Source: JBOFSQ01 sp051651625 (GTDB lineage Bacteria; Planctomycetota; Planctomycetia; Pirellulales; Thermoguttaceae). From it: 64,000 nt of DNA. Made by a program: the position numbers and the translations under genes. Below the pieces are notes generated by a model. The model searched no databases, was not told where the DNA came from, and saw only the letters and a program-made list of their open reading frames with translations. The DNA is taken from contig JBOFSQ010000014.1 of NCBI GenBank assembly GCA_051651625.1, positions 1-64,000 on the forward strand, read 5' to 3'. The first letter of the stretch is position 1. Every line of letters starts with the position of its first letter. Shown one piece after another: positions 7,227-15,738 of the stretch.

Positions 7227-9737
7227 TTAACGTGCAACGGAGTAGACATAAACTGCCGATCCGGGGCGTTCGGTGATGACGATGGGGAGTCCCGTCGTCT
7301 TGAGTTCGCTACCACGAATTGTGATTGAGTGATCGTCGTCAGACACATTGCGAACATTGTAAACGGCGTCGTCATCGACGGCCTGAAGCGGGAATCGCGC
7401 CGACTCAAACGGACTTTTGTCGCGGCGAAAAACCTGTACAAATCCAGCGTTTTGCGAGGCGTCGTGGTATTGCCAGCCGATCCATTTTTCGGTATCAAGC
7501 GAGTACGATGTTAGCGGGTAATAGTCGCCAAAATAAAACTTGCCGAACTCACGCCACTCATCAACGATGCGTACAATCCGTGCGAAATCGACCGAATCGT
7601 TACGCACGTCCCAACAAGAATTGAACGACGGACACAGCGTGCTGCGGATGTCATACGTTGATGTGTGCGACGTACCCGTTCCAAAAAACGGAAACCACAT
7701 CGGCATCACATACGAATGAGCCTGATTACCGACCGGCTCCATAATGTAGTCGCTTCGCAAGAGCGGGACGGCGCGGCGAAGCGTTTCGAGGTCGTTGCGT
7801 CTGCCGCCGCTGGCACACGAATCTATGAGCATTCCCGGATGGCGTTCGCGGAGTGCATCCCAGTATGCGAAGTACGCTTCAACGTGACGAATCTCGGTGA
7901 TACCTTGTCGGTCTGGTGCGTCGTTTTGACGCCAGTAAGAAAGCGGGTCGATGTTGAAGTCTTGCCGATAGAGATCGATTTTGTTGTCGGTGATAAGTTT
8001 GTCAACGTGATCGATGAGCCACGCGAGTACCTCTGGTTTGCCGAGGTGGAGCAGTCCACCGCCCGCGCCGCCGTGAACCCAGTCGGGGTGCTCGGTCGTC
8101 AGCCATGTCCCCGCCGCGACACGTTCCGGCTCGAACCAAACGATGATGTCAACATCTTGTTTGTGTGCGTGATCGGAGATCGGCGCGAACCCGCCGGGGA
8201 ACCGCGCCTCATCGACTTCCCACGTCCCCGTTTCGGGCCAGTTATTCGTTTGCGGGACGGGATACCAACCGGCGTCCATCCACCAGTAATCCAGCTTCAT
8301 TCCGCGACGCAGATATTGGTCGATGAAAAGAATCTGGCTTGCGGTGTCGGCGAGAATCATCTCGTTGAACCAGTGCGAACTACACGCCACATGGAGCGGC
8401 AGTGGCGGAAGCTGACCGTCGCGGTCGCGCGGAATGTTGTGATCAATCATCCAACTTCGCCAGACATTTTGCGAGTGAGCAACGTTGCCGTTCCAAAACT
8501 GTAGCACGACCATCGGTTGCCGCACCGACTCGCCGGGAAGCAGTTTGAAGTTTGTCTGTTCTTGACCGGCGCGAAGCGTGATTCCGCTGGCGGCGTCGCG
8601 GACGAAGTCAGCATTCCACTGCCCCGCCCAACTGACGACAAATATAATCCCGCCTGCGTCGCCGCACTGTAGATTGAAGTATGGGAACGCCGTTTGTGTC
8701 GGGCGACCGCCGGTGTTGGCGATGTGTTTGTGTGTCGATGCGCGAAGTGTCTCCGTGAACGGCTCGAAGCTCTCGGCGGTACACTCGTCGCCGCGATGAA
8801 AGTTGATTTCAAACTCTTTCACACCGCTCCGAAAAAACTCGGTGTCAATCGTTTGAATGTTGCTGATGATCGGCGTCTCGTTCGTACCGCGATTCGCAAA
8901 ATGAAGCGTCCACTCAACGGTCGGATAGTCGCTGTATGCGACAGCTTCAATCCTTGCCTCCAAGCCAGTTACGTCGTCGGCGTAAGTTATCGTGTACAAT
9001 GTTCGTTTCGCGTCAAGCACTTCTTTCTTGCGCGTACACTTCCACTGCGACAAAAACTCGCGCGACGACTTGCCGCCGTAATCGAACGAGAAAAACGGCT
9101 CGGTAGAGAATTGCGGTTCGTTTTTGTGAACGACAGGCAACTCGCCAAGTGCGAGCGTTTGGCCATTCTCAAGCACGACGCGGACTTCGCCCCAGTCGGC
9201 TTGGTCGTGTGAAATGCCGTCGCCACCGTCGTCGATGCGAAGTTCGAACGTGGTTGCACCAGCGAGATTTTCACGGACAGAAATCGGCTCCATCCCTTCG
9301 CGGAGAATCGCCGACTTCCAAATTTCTTTGCCTGCGACGACGAGAGAAAATCGCACACTGCCGCGTCCACCAGCGGTGTTGTCGTTGGAATCGATCCCGA
9401 CAACTGCCTCGAACTCCTTGGCCGGACTCGGTAAGTGAACAATGATCGAACTGTTTGCGTGACAATAAAGACCGTGCGCGAGCGTCTTCGCCCCGATCTT
9501 GAGTGGTCGCCCCTGACGTGCGCTTGCAAAGACAGGATCGTTGTTGGCGACAACTTCAATGAACGCTGCGGGGACACTGCGTTCGACAACGCCGTCCATC
9601 TTGGCCCGAATCCAAGTCGTTGCTTCACACATTTCTGCCGGACTCGCACTGGCAGCAATAAGATGTGGCGGTAACACAAAACTTGCAAGCTGCAACAAAA
9701 CTAGAACCAACACCGACAAAACTATTCTACGCATCAT
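7227..9737 (-). CDS. Secreted alpha-galactosidase (GH36-like) with NPCBM domain
   Basis: 836 aa. Signal peptide (residues 1-~30, VLVLVLLQLASFVLPP), NPCBM carbohydrate-binding module (~40-200), then a beta-sandwich and a (beta/alpha)8 barrel. Barrel landmarks are LDYWWMDAGWYP, LYRQDFNID with the likely nucleophile Asp593, SCASGGRRNDLE, and Asp663 in RSDY as the likely acid/base. It should remove terminal alpha-galactosyl residues from galactomannan or raffinose-type sugars in the periplasm or outside. ATG 9737 follows the lipoprotein stop by 37 bp, and the HzsA-related gene follows after 41 bp. GH27 or another alpha-glycosidase specificity cannot be excluded. Confidence 0.87.
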   Translation of the reverse strand: MMRRIVLSVLVLVLLQLASFVLPPHLIAASASPAEMCEATTWIRAKMDGVVERSVPAAFIEVVANNDPVFASARQGRPLKIGAKTLAHGLYCHANSSIIVHLPSPAKEFEAVVGIDSNDNTAGGRGSVRFSLVVAGKEIWKSAILREGMEPISVRENLAGATTFELRIDDGGDGISHDQADWGEVRVVLENGQTLALGELPVVHKNEPQFSTEPFFSFDYGGKSSREFLSQWKCTRKKEVLDAKRTLYTITYADDVTGLEARIEAVAYSDYPTVEWTLHFANRGTNETPIISNIQTIDTEFFRSGVKEFEINFHRGDECTAESFEPFTETLRASTHKHIANTGGRPTQTAFPYFNLQCGDAGGIIFVVSWAGQWNADFVRDAASGITLRAGQEQTNFKLLPGESVRQPMVVLQFWNGNVAHSQNVWRSWMIDHNIPRDRDGQLPPLPLHVACSSHWFNEMILADTASQILFIDQYLRRGMKLDYWWMDAGWYPVPQTNNWPETGTWEVDEARFPGGFAPISDHAHKQDVDIIVWFEPERVAAGTWLTTEHPDWVHGGAGGGLLHLGKPEVLAWLIDHVDKLITDNKIDLYRQDFNIDPLSYWRQNDAPDRQGITEIRHVEAYFAYWDALRERHPGMLIDSCASGGRRNDLETLRRAVPLLRSDYIMEPVGNQAHSYVMPMWFPFFGTGTSHTSTYDIRSTLCPSFNSCWDVRNDSVDFARIVRIVDEWREFGKFYFGDYYPLTSYSLDTEKWIGWQYHDASQNAGFVQVFRRDKSPFESARFPLQAVDDDAVYNVRNVSDDDHSITIRGSELKTTGLPIVITERPGSAVYVYSVAR

Positions 9738-9774
9738 TTTTCTGTCACTTCACGGATAAGGAACAACCAATCTG

Positions 9775-10173
9775 TCATTTTTTTAGGTCGAAGCTGTAGG
9801 TGTTTTTGGTTTTGTCGGTGGCGACGACGGCCTGAAATCCAGAGGTTTTTGCTTGGGCGTACTTCTCTGGAAGAAGGTGTTTCGAAGGTGCGTAGGGATT
9901 TTCCTTCGACGCTCCACCCTCTAACTTGACAATAGAGACAGAAAAATCTCCAACTGGCGACTTAAAAGTGAACGCCCCACCAGCATCAGTTGTACCTGTG
10001 GACGGTGCTGCCATCGATGTGTTTACAAAACACACCATCGCTCCATCGACAGGCTTGCCGTCTAGTGTAACGGTTCCTGTACAATCGTAAAGTGCCACCC
10101 CACGCTCGCCACAACCGCCAGCGCACGCCAGCAGTAGACCACAACCGAACAATAGAGAAACTCGCGACATCAT
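9775..10173 (-). CDS. Small lipoprotein with carboxypeptidase-regulatory-like beta-sandwich
   Basis: 132 aa. The lipobox region LLFGCGLLLACAGGC near residues 8-22 indicates a lipoprotein. The rest (CTGTVTLDGKPVDGAMVCFVN ... TDAGGAFTFKSPVGDFSVSI) is the transthyretin-like fold found in many small planctomycete lipoproteins that accompany DUF1559 genes. The start is ATG 10173, with AAGGAG upstream; the frame extends further back but only as antisense of the upstream DUF1559 gene. It is third in the unit starting at 12484. The function is unknown, with cell-surface display likely. Confidence 0.8.
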   Translation of the reverse strand: MMSRVSLLFGCGLLLACAGGCGERGVALYDCTGTVTLDGKPVDGAMVCFVNTSMAAPSTGTTDAGGAFTFKSPVGDFSVSIVKLEGGASKENPYAPSKHLLPEKYAQAKTSGFQAVVATDKTKNTYSFDLKK

Positions 10174-10204
10174 ACTGAAGACTCCTTGGAATTGGTGGGA
10201 AATG

Positions 10205-11233
10205 CTAAAAGCTAACCGACTGTTTGTCGTTGCGTGTACCCAAAAACTGGTAGGTATTGTAGGCAATGGTGCTGGAAAGGAAACGAACAGTTCCGTCGGC
10301 AAAGGCAAAGTTCGCACCGCCAGAATGTTTCGACTGATATCCGAGGTCACACGCCCAACCACCACCACCTGTTTCACCAAGAGGACATCCACAACTTCCG
10401 GGATATTTACGAGTCCCCGCATTCAGCGGGCAGACCGTAGTATGCCACAAGGCATTAAAGTGCATCCAACCGCCCGTTGGGTGGTAGTGATTAGAATTTG
10501 GGGTCACATAGATTTCACCCAGCATGATCGTGTTTGAAGTGCCGTCGTCAATATCAGGAATCGACGCAGACCAGCCAACGTGGCCAAAAATGCCGGGCTG
10601 GTAACGAGCGCGTCCCTTAAATGTAGGGTCAGAACCATGGCTATTTGCTTGATAGCCGGGGAGATTGTTATTGTCAAAGAGAACCCGACATGGTTCGTCA
10701 AACGCGACATTTCCGATACAGTTTGAGTATGAGGTTAGGGCGTGGTTGTGTGTGTCTCCAATTTTCGTTGCCTCATCGCTCGTGGTTTTCAGGTACTGCC
10801 CCGCCATAGAACTTGTGGGACAGGTCAGCGTTGGAATCCACTTTTCAAAGACGTATTCGTTCGTGCCGAGTTTACTCAGCATGACATTTCCTTTCGTGTC
10901 ACACGCGGAGTAGAGGGCTTCCTGTTCAATGAATGGCAGGATGCCGACGATGAAGCTACCACGCACGGATGTGTGCCCGCCCCATCCCCACTGGCCGGGC
11001 CAAAATGTCGCTTCATCCACCTCGTTTCTCGAAAACGATTGGTGTTTGTCGTGGTAGTTGTGTTCGGCGAGAGCAAGTTGCTTCAAGTTGTTCGTACACT
11101 GCATACGCCGCGCAGCCTCTCGCGCCGCTTGGACTGCGGGCAGCAGCAGTGCCACCAAAACGCCAATGATCGCAATGACGACCAAAAGCTCAACCAGTGT
11201 GAACGCACGCTCTTTCAGATTACGGTAAGTCAT
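10205..11233 (-). CDS. DUF1559 protein with type IV prepilin-like N-terminus
   Basis: 342 aa. A prepilin leader with RAFTLVELLVVIAIIGVLVA around residues 9-28 is followed by LLLPAVQAAREAARRMQCTNNLKQ, the planctomycete DUF1559 signature. The C-terminal half contains DIDDGTSNTIMLGEI and the terminal HSGGANFAFADGTVRFLS block. These proteins are exported through the pseudopilin pathway, and planctomycete genomes encode dozens; the role is undetermined. It lies 45 bp after the other DUF1559 gene and 31 bp before the lipoprotein, so all three are probably co-transcribed. Confidence 0.93.
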   Translation of the reverse strand: MTYRNLKERAFTLVELLVVIAIIGVLVALLLPAVQAAREAARRMQCTNNLKQLALAEHNYHDKHQSFSRNEVDEATFWPGQWGWGGHTSVRGSFIVGILPFIEQEALYSACDTKGNVMLSKLGTNEYVFEKWIPTLTCPTSSMAGQYLKTTSDEATKIGDTHNHALTSYSNCIGNVAFDEPCRVLFDNNNLPGYQANSHGSDPTFKGRARYQPGIFGHVGWSASIPDIDDGTSNTIMLGEIYVTPNSNHYHPTGGWMHFNALWHTTVCPLNAGTRKYPGSCGCPLGETGGGGWACDLGYQSKHSGGANFAFADGTVRFLSSTIAYNTYQFLGTRNDKQSVSF

Positions 11234-11278
11234 GGTGAAACTCCTTCTTTAGAAGTGTGGGTAAAGAACGGGAAACTG

Positions 11279-12484
11279 TTACGGGGAAACTGGTTGCCCA
11301 TCTCTACGGGCACCGAGGTACTGGAAAGTCACATAGTTGATCGTTTGGGAGATGAAACGTACCGAACCATCGGCAAGGGCGAAATTTGCACCACCAGAGT
11401 GTTTTGAAGCGTACCCCAAATCGCACGCCCAACCGCCTGCCCAACCATCTATAGCCGGACAACCGCAAGTACCTGCATACTTTCGCGTTCCCGTGTTGAT
11501 GGGACAAACCGTAGAGTGCCAGTAGGAATTTGCACTCATCCAACCGCCCCAGTACGAATGCGCGTTTTCACCGTCTATCGGGTAAACTTCGCCGTAGAGA
11601 ATGGTGTTCGATGTTCCGTCGGTAATCCCACTGATGTCTGTAGCCCAGTTGAAGTGAGCCATTGTTCCCGATACGCTTGGCCCATTTGGGCTATCGCCGT
11701 GGTCGACAGCAGAGTACCCCGGCAACGTCGTCGGACTGGGAGTGAACATTGCATTGCAGTTATAAAAACCGACATTGCCAATGCAACCGGAATAGGAACT
11801 CATACCGCGATTCCTGTCGTTATTCCGGTCACCACTTTCAACGATGGGTATCAATGTGGTACGATCCGCAACCGTCTGAATCGGTTTCCACTTTGGCCAC
11901 GACGTAGGACAAAGCAACGGCGGTATCCATTGCTCGAACACAAATTCTCCGTTGGGAAGACGACTGTGCTGCGTTGGGATTGTGCCGTCAAAGACGCAAT
12001 TCGAGTACAGCGCACTCTGCTCCATGAAGGGCAGCAATCCGACAAAGAAACTGCCGTGATTGTCTTTGTGGTTTGCATCATTATTCCACGAACTACTAGA
12101 CGCGTCATAGGAAATCTCATTACGCGGAAAAGCCCCGTGCGTATCGTGATAGTTGTGCGCGGCAAGCACTACTTGCTTGAGGTTGCTGGTACACGCCATC
12201 CGTCTTGCCGCTTCGCGCGCGGCTTGGACGGCGGGCAAGAGAAGGGCGACGAGAACGCCGATGATGGCGATCACCACCAGTAGCTCAACGAGCGTAAAAG
12301 CGCGGCGGCAGCTTCGAGAAAAAGCGGAGCGAACGGCATCAGAGAAGACGCCAAAGAGGCCGCAAAGTCTAGCTGTTTTACCCCCCCCCCCCCCCACCTT
12401 AACAGGCTTAACAGTTTCGCCAGCCCGCTGGAGGGCTAACCACAAAACGATACATCCACAAGCCAACATCATCGCAGTCGTCAT
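11279..12484 (-). CDS. DUF1559 prepilin-like protein with in-frame G15 tract (candidate phase-variable)
   Basis: 401 aa. ATG 12484 has an excellent RBS (AGGAGGT) 6 nt upstream. The protein begins with a short hydrophobic segment (MTTAMMLACGCIVLWLALQ), then five Gly (31-35) encoded by a run of 15 G, and only then the prepilin motif RRAFTLVELLVVIAIIG (60-76), so the leader is far longer than the usual 8-15 residues. No ATG, GTG or TTG exists in frame between the tract and the motif, so translation must cross it. The remainder is a standard DUF1559 body with DGTSNTILYGE and HSGGANFALADGSVRF. It is the first gene of the unit, behind the promoter at 12617-12645. Confidence 0.88.
   Translation of the reverse strand: MTTAMMLACGCIVLWLALQRAGETVKPVKVGGGGGKTARLCGLFGVFSDAVRSAFSRSCRRAFTLVELLVVIAIIGVLVALLLPAVQAAREAARRMACTSNLKQVVLAAHNYHDTHGAFPRNEISYDASSSSWNNDANHKDNHGSFFVGLLPFMEQSALYSNCVFDGTIPTQHSRLPNGEFVFEQWIPPLLCPTSWPKWKPIQTVADRTTLIPIVESGDRNNDRNRGMSSYSGCIGNVGFYNCNAMFTPSPTTLPGYSAVDHGDSPNGPSVSGTMAHFNWATDISGITDGTSNTILYGEVYPIDGENAHSYWGGWMSANSYWHSTVCPINTGTRKYAGTCGCPAIDGWAGGWACDLGYASKHSGGANFALADGSVRFISQTINYVTFQYLGARRDGQPVSP
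12381..12395. repeat. 15-nt homopolymer (G15 in coding sense) at the 5' end of a DUF1559 gene
   Basis: Fifteen consecutive C on the plus strand. The coding strand reads GTTAAGGTG, then Gs, then TAAAAC. At 15 G the frame continues; at 16 G the next codon is TAA. Other runs in coding regions are 9 G at 13995-14003, 8 C at 51631-51638, and at least 8 C at 1-8. Confidence 0.9.
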
Positions 12485-12616
12485 CGAACACCTCCTCATC
12501 GTCGATCATGAAAGAAAATGAGCCCGAGACACTCGCTCGGGTAAAACTCACCACTCGTCTCACCGCAGCGTCTACAGCAATCACCAACCAAATTCAAAGC
12601 ATCAAGATCGCGGGGA

Positions 12617-12645
12617 ATTGTAGCTGTATAGACAAGGATTGTCAA
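12617..12645 (-). promoter_or_regulatory. Strong sigma-70-like promoter of the DUF1559-GH36-HzsA unit
   Basis: Minus-strand TTGACA (12640-12645), 17-nt spacer, TACAAT (12617-12622), about 130 nt upstream of the ATG at 12484. The match to consensus is near perfect. Confidence 0.7.
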
Positions 12646-12687
12646 GTGGATTCTTGGAAAGTTTTTGCAACCGTTCACTGATTTTGG

Positions 12688-13818
12688 TCATTCCCGTTCC
12701 CGCAGCAGTTGGGCGTAACCTTCTAAACCGATCTCCATGCTGCGGCCTTGTAACTCAAACCGCGTCGTCACGGGATTGAACGCAAGAAAGTTTTTGCTGA
12801 CGAGTTCGTTGAGTTCGTTACGCAGCGAGATGCGGGTATAGTGGCTTTTGAGACGTTGGTAGAGTGCCGCAAGTGTGAACCGCTTCTCTTGTTTGACGAC
12901 AGCCGACATCTCGGTAAATAGTGACTCCTGCTTTTCTTTTGTCACATAAAACTGAAAGTTTTCAAGCCTCATTTCGCGTTGTTTTGCAAGCAACTTATCA
13001 AAATCACTGTCGGCGGCTTTGCCGTTTTTTGCGTTGTCACGAAGCAAGTCGAGAACGTTGCTAATCTCCCAACAACTGCCGCCGAAAAAATCCCACATCT
13101 TGTCGATCTGTTTTGGCGACAGTTTATATGACGTGATTCCGCTCTCTTTTTCAAGGTGTGTAAGCCAATCGTAAACGTCTTCCTTACTCAAGTATTCGAC
13201 TTCAAAAAACTCCGACGTCTTCTTGAGTTTACTGTCGTCGTAGATGCGTTGCAAGAAGTGTCCGTCGCTGCTGGCGACGATCACATGACACAAGTGCGCC
13301 TCTTTCGTCATCGCCACAAAAAAGTTAAACACCTCCGTCAAAAGCAAACGCTGACGCTTCATGTAGATGCCTTCAAGTGCTTGTAATTCGTCGATGATGA
13401 TTAGCGGACGCAATCCTTTCGCATTGAGTTCTTGAAGCTGACGCTTCATAATCATGAACGGATTGATCTTGTTGTTTTCAAGCCCCGTAAGAGTCTTGTG
13501 CTCGACGCTAAATAGCTTGAAGTCAAAACCGATTTTCGTTTCTTTAGACTCCGCTTTGTCGGGAACGAGATCGAAAAAGTGCTGGATGAAGTCTTTATAT
13601 TGAACGATCAAAATCTCACGCAGGTTGAAATACTTTACGTCGAATTCATTCTTTTCAACGCACTCCGCCGCAAACTTGTAGAGTAGCGTCGTCTTGCCGC
13701 TGCTCTTCGGGCCGAATACAAACAAAAGACGTTCAGGATCGCCGCCGACGCGATTGTGCAAATACGCAAGCTCTTCTTTGCGGTTGATAAACGCAATGTG
13801 TTTTTCAGTGCTAAACAT
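12688..13818 (-). CDS. Archaeal-type AAA ATPase (PF01637-like)
   Basis: 376 aa. Walker A GPKSSGKTT near residue 36 and Walker B LRPLIIIDELQAL near residue 142, preceded by the INRKEELAYLHNRV entry typical of the family. The C-terminal ~100 residues (LFTEMSAVVKQEKRFTLAALYQRLKSHYTRISLRNELNELVSKNFLAF) look like a winged helix. Such ATPases are STAND-like proteins of mostly unknown role, often in variable loci. The start is ATG 13818, with GAAACGGA upstream and a promoter at 13872-13899. It is monocistronic as far as can be seen. Confidence 0.82.
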   Translation of the reverse strand: MFSTEKHIAFINRKEELAYLHNRVGGDPERLLFVFGPKSSGKTTLLYKFAAECVEKNEFDVKYFNLREILIVQYKDFIQHFFDLVPDKAESKETKIGFDFKLFSVEHKTLTGLENNKINPFMIMKRQLQELNAKGLRPLIIIDELQALEGIYMKRQRLLLTEVFNFFVAMTKEAHLCHVIVASSDGHFLQRIYDDSKLKKTSEFFEVEYLSKEDVYDWLTHLEKESGITSYKLSPKQIDKMWDFFGGSCWEISNVLDLLRDNAKNGKAADSDFDKLLAKQREMRLENFQFYVTKEKQESLFTEMSAVVKQEKRFTLAALYQRLKSHYTRISLRNELNELVSKNFLAFNPVTTRFELQGRSMEIGLEGYAQLLRERE

Positions 13819-13871
13819 CGTCCGTTTCTTTCGGTGTGTGGGGCAGTGGCGGTGCATTTTTCATGGCAAGT

Positions 13872-13899
13872 ATTCTACCACGCGAGGTGCAGTGGACAA
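13872..13899 (-). promoter_or_regulatory. Candidate promoter of the AAA ATPase gene
   Basis: Minus-strand TTGTCC (13894-13899), 16-nt spacer, TAGAAT (13872-13877), about 53 nt before the ATG at 13818. Confidence 0.5.
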
Positions 13900-13920
13900 G
13901 CGGTGGAGAAGCGTCAACTC

Positions 13921-14856
13921 TTACTTGACCAAAGCACACAACGTTTGGTGATCCCAAAAATAGTCTCGTTCGATTCCGGCGTCGCCGAGTTCGCGGGGGG
14001 GGGCGGTTCCCTTTTTGGCGTCGCCGTGGTAGTCGGAACCGCCGGAAAGTATCGAGACAAGATGTGCGTAACGCTCAACCACTTCTGTTGCAATTTCGGC
14101 TGGAGTTTGATTCCCCTTGTAACTTGTCTTGTCGTAGGTGTAGTGCGTCTCGATTCCGTCCAGCCCAGACTCGATGAGAAGACGAATGTATTGATCACGC
14201 GTCACGGGTTCGCCGTGCCACTGGACTTGTTCATCAATCAAATAAGGATGTGCAAGGATCGCTACTCCGCCCGCTTCGTGAATCGATTTAATCGTAGCGA
14301 CCGGCGACGGCTTTTCACGCTTGATGTCGAAATTTGGGTTCTCGCGTATCATCATTTTCGCCGCTTGCCAACTCGCTGCGTACCCCTTTTGCGCGACCAA
14401 CTCAAAGATGTGTTTTTTTTGCACGGCGTCGTCGGCGCGAGTTCCGCCGCCTGTGAGTTCTTCCCAAACAATGTCGATCCCCGACTTGCGCAGCCGCTCG
14501 ACAACTTGCTTGTATCCGTTGACTTTACTCGTTTGTGCAAGTGCTGGTATCCACTCTAGCAGCGGCGATTCCCAATCGCATCCCATCGCAACGATGTGAA
14601 CATCATCGACATCAGTATCACACGAAACCTCCATAGCAGGAATGACTTTGATGCCAAGCGAGTCTGCGAAGTCACGAAGCGGCAACCGTGCGTCACCGAC
14701 CTCGACAACTGCGGGCGGAAAAATATCGTGGTCGGAAATAGCAATGACTTCCAATCCACGAGCGGCGGCGTTTTGGAAAAGCTCCGCCACCGAATCGTTC
14801 CCGTCAGAACGAGTCGAATGCGTATGCAGATCGATTACAAATCGAGGCTTATCCAC
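13921..14856 (-). CDS. PHP-domain metal-dependent phosphoesterase
   Basis: 311 aa. PHP motif 1 is DLHTHSTRSDGNDSV at residues 9-23, with SDHDIFPP next, then ILAHPYLID and GSDYHGDAK near the end. This set of His/Asp metal ligands is typical of the TrpH/YciV subgroup (RNase AM / 3',5'-nucleotide bisphosphatase), so hydrolysis of a nucleotide or sugar phosphate is expected. It overlaps the end of the aldolase gene by 8 bp, making it the last gene of the deoC-like operon. A run of 9 G at 13995-14003 lies in the 3' part. Whether its substrate belongs to the sugar pathway is open. Confidence 0.87.
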   Translation of the reverse strand: MDKPRFVIDLHTHSTRSDGNDSVAELFQNAAARGLEVIAISDHDIFPPAVVEVGDARLPLRDFADSLGIKVIPAMEVSCDTDVDDVHIVAMGCDWESPLLEWIPALAQTSKVNGYKQVVERLRKSGIDIVWEELTGGGTRADDAVQKKHIFELVAQKGYAASWQAAKMMIRENPNFDIKREKPSPVATIKSIHEAGGVAILAHPYLIDEQVQWHGEPVTRDQYIRLLIESGLDGIETHYTYDKTSYKGNQTPAEIATEVVERYAHLVSILSGGSDYHGDAKKGTAPPRELGDAGIERDYFWDHQTLCALVK

Positions 14857-15727
14857 GGGCAGTCTCCAAAACGGAACCGGCTCCCCACTTGTTCGCCGAA
14901 CCGAAAAGGTCGATCAGCGATTCCGTCATCGCAACCACTTTGTCGAAGACGAAGGCGTCCAGTTTTAGCGGGTTAACAGTGCCACGATTTTCGGCGAGGT
15001 ACTCGCGCATCGCGTCAACGTAAACCTGCTTGATCGCGGTCGAAACGTTAATTTTTGCGGCTCCCAGTTCGATCAGTTTTCGGAATGTTGCGTCGCTCAA
15101 ACCCGTTCCACCGTGAATGACGACCGGACAACTCGTAGCTTGGTTAAGCTGTTCCACGAGATCGAAGTTGATCTTGGGTTCACCTTTGTAGACGCCGTGA
15201 GCCGTTCCGATGGCGGGAGCAATCGCGTCAACGCCGGTCTCTTTTATGAATCGAATCGTCTCGTCAAATCCTGCGAGTGACGCGACATCGTGCGAAATGT
15301 CGTCCTCGGTGCCAGCGATGATGCCGACTTCACCTTCCACGTCAACCGCACGACTTTGCGCATAGATACGCACTTTTCGCGTCTGCTCGATACTGTTTTC
15401 AAACGAGAGATGCGAACTGTCAAACATGACCGAGTCCCAACCAAGGTCGCAGCAAAGCTGACACATTTCGATTGACTGGCAGTGATCGAGATGAAGGACA
15501 GCACCCACCGGCGCGGCGTCAATCATCGCGCGTGCCATCGCCGCAAGCGGAGCGGGCTTCAACGCCTTGACCGTTGCAACCGACGTTTGGATAATGATCG
15601 GACTCTCCTTGCGCACCGCCGCTTCAAGCACCGCCGAAAGGGTCAGATGATTGAGAATGTTGATCGCCAAAACCGCGAATCGACCGTCGCGGGCAGCCTG
15701 TAGTAGTGTCCCGAATTGAGTTTTCAT
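14849..15727 (-). CDS. Class II (zinc) fructose/tagatose-bisphosphate-type aldolase
   Basis: 292 aa, the usual length of KbaY/GatY/FbaA-like enzymes. Zinc ligands are visible in HLDHC (residue ~79), GTAHGVY and VIHGGTGLS, and the acidic ligand in EGEVG. It should split a ketose (bis)phosphate into dihydroxyacetone phosphate and an aldehyde. The gene follows gntR by 11 bp and overlaps the PHP gene by 8 bp. In this operon it would act after the dehydrogenase and kinase. No strong SD precedes ATG 15727, suggesting coupled translation. Confidence 0.9.
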   Translation of the reverse strand: MKTQFGTLLQAARDGRFAVLAINILNHLTLSAVLEAAVRKESPIIIQTSVATVKALKPAPLAAMARAMIDAAPVGAVLHLDHCQSIEMCQLCCDLGWDSVMFDSSHLSFENSIEQTRKVRIYAQSRAVDVEGEVGIIAGTEDDISHDVASLAGFDETIRFIKETGVDAIAPAIGTAHGVYKGEPKINFDLVEQLNQATSCPVVIHGGTGLSDATFRKLIELGAAKINVSTAIKQVYVDAMREYLAENRGTVNPLKLDAFVFDKVVAMTESLIDLFGSANKWGAGSVLETARG

Positions 15728-15738
15728 CTGTGCCAGAT

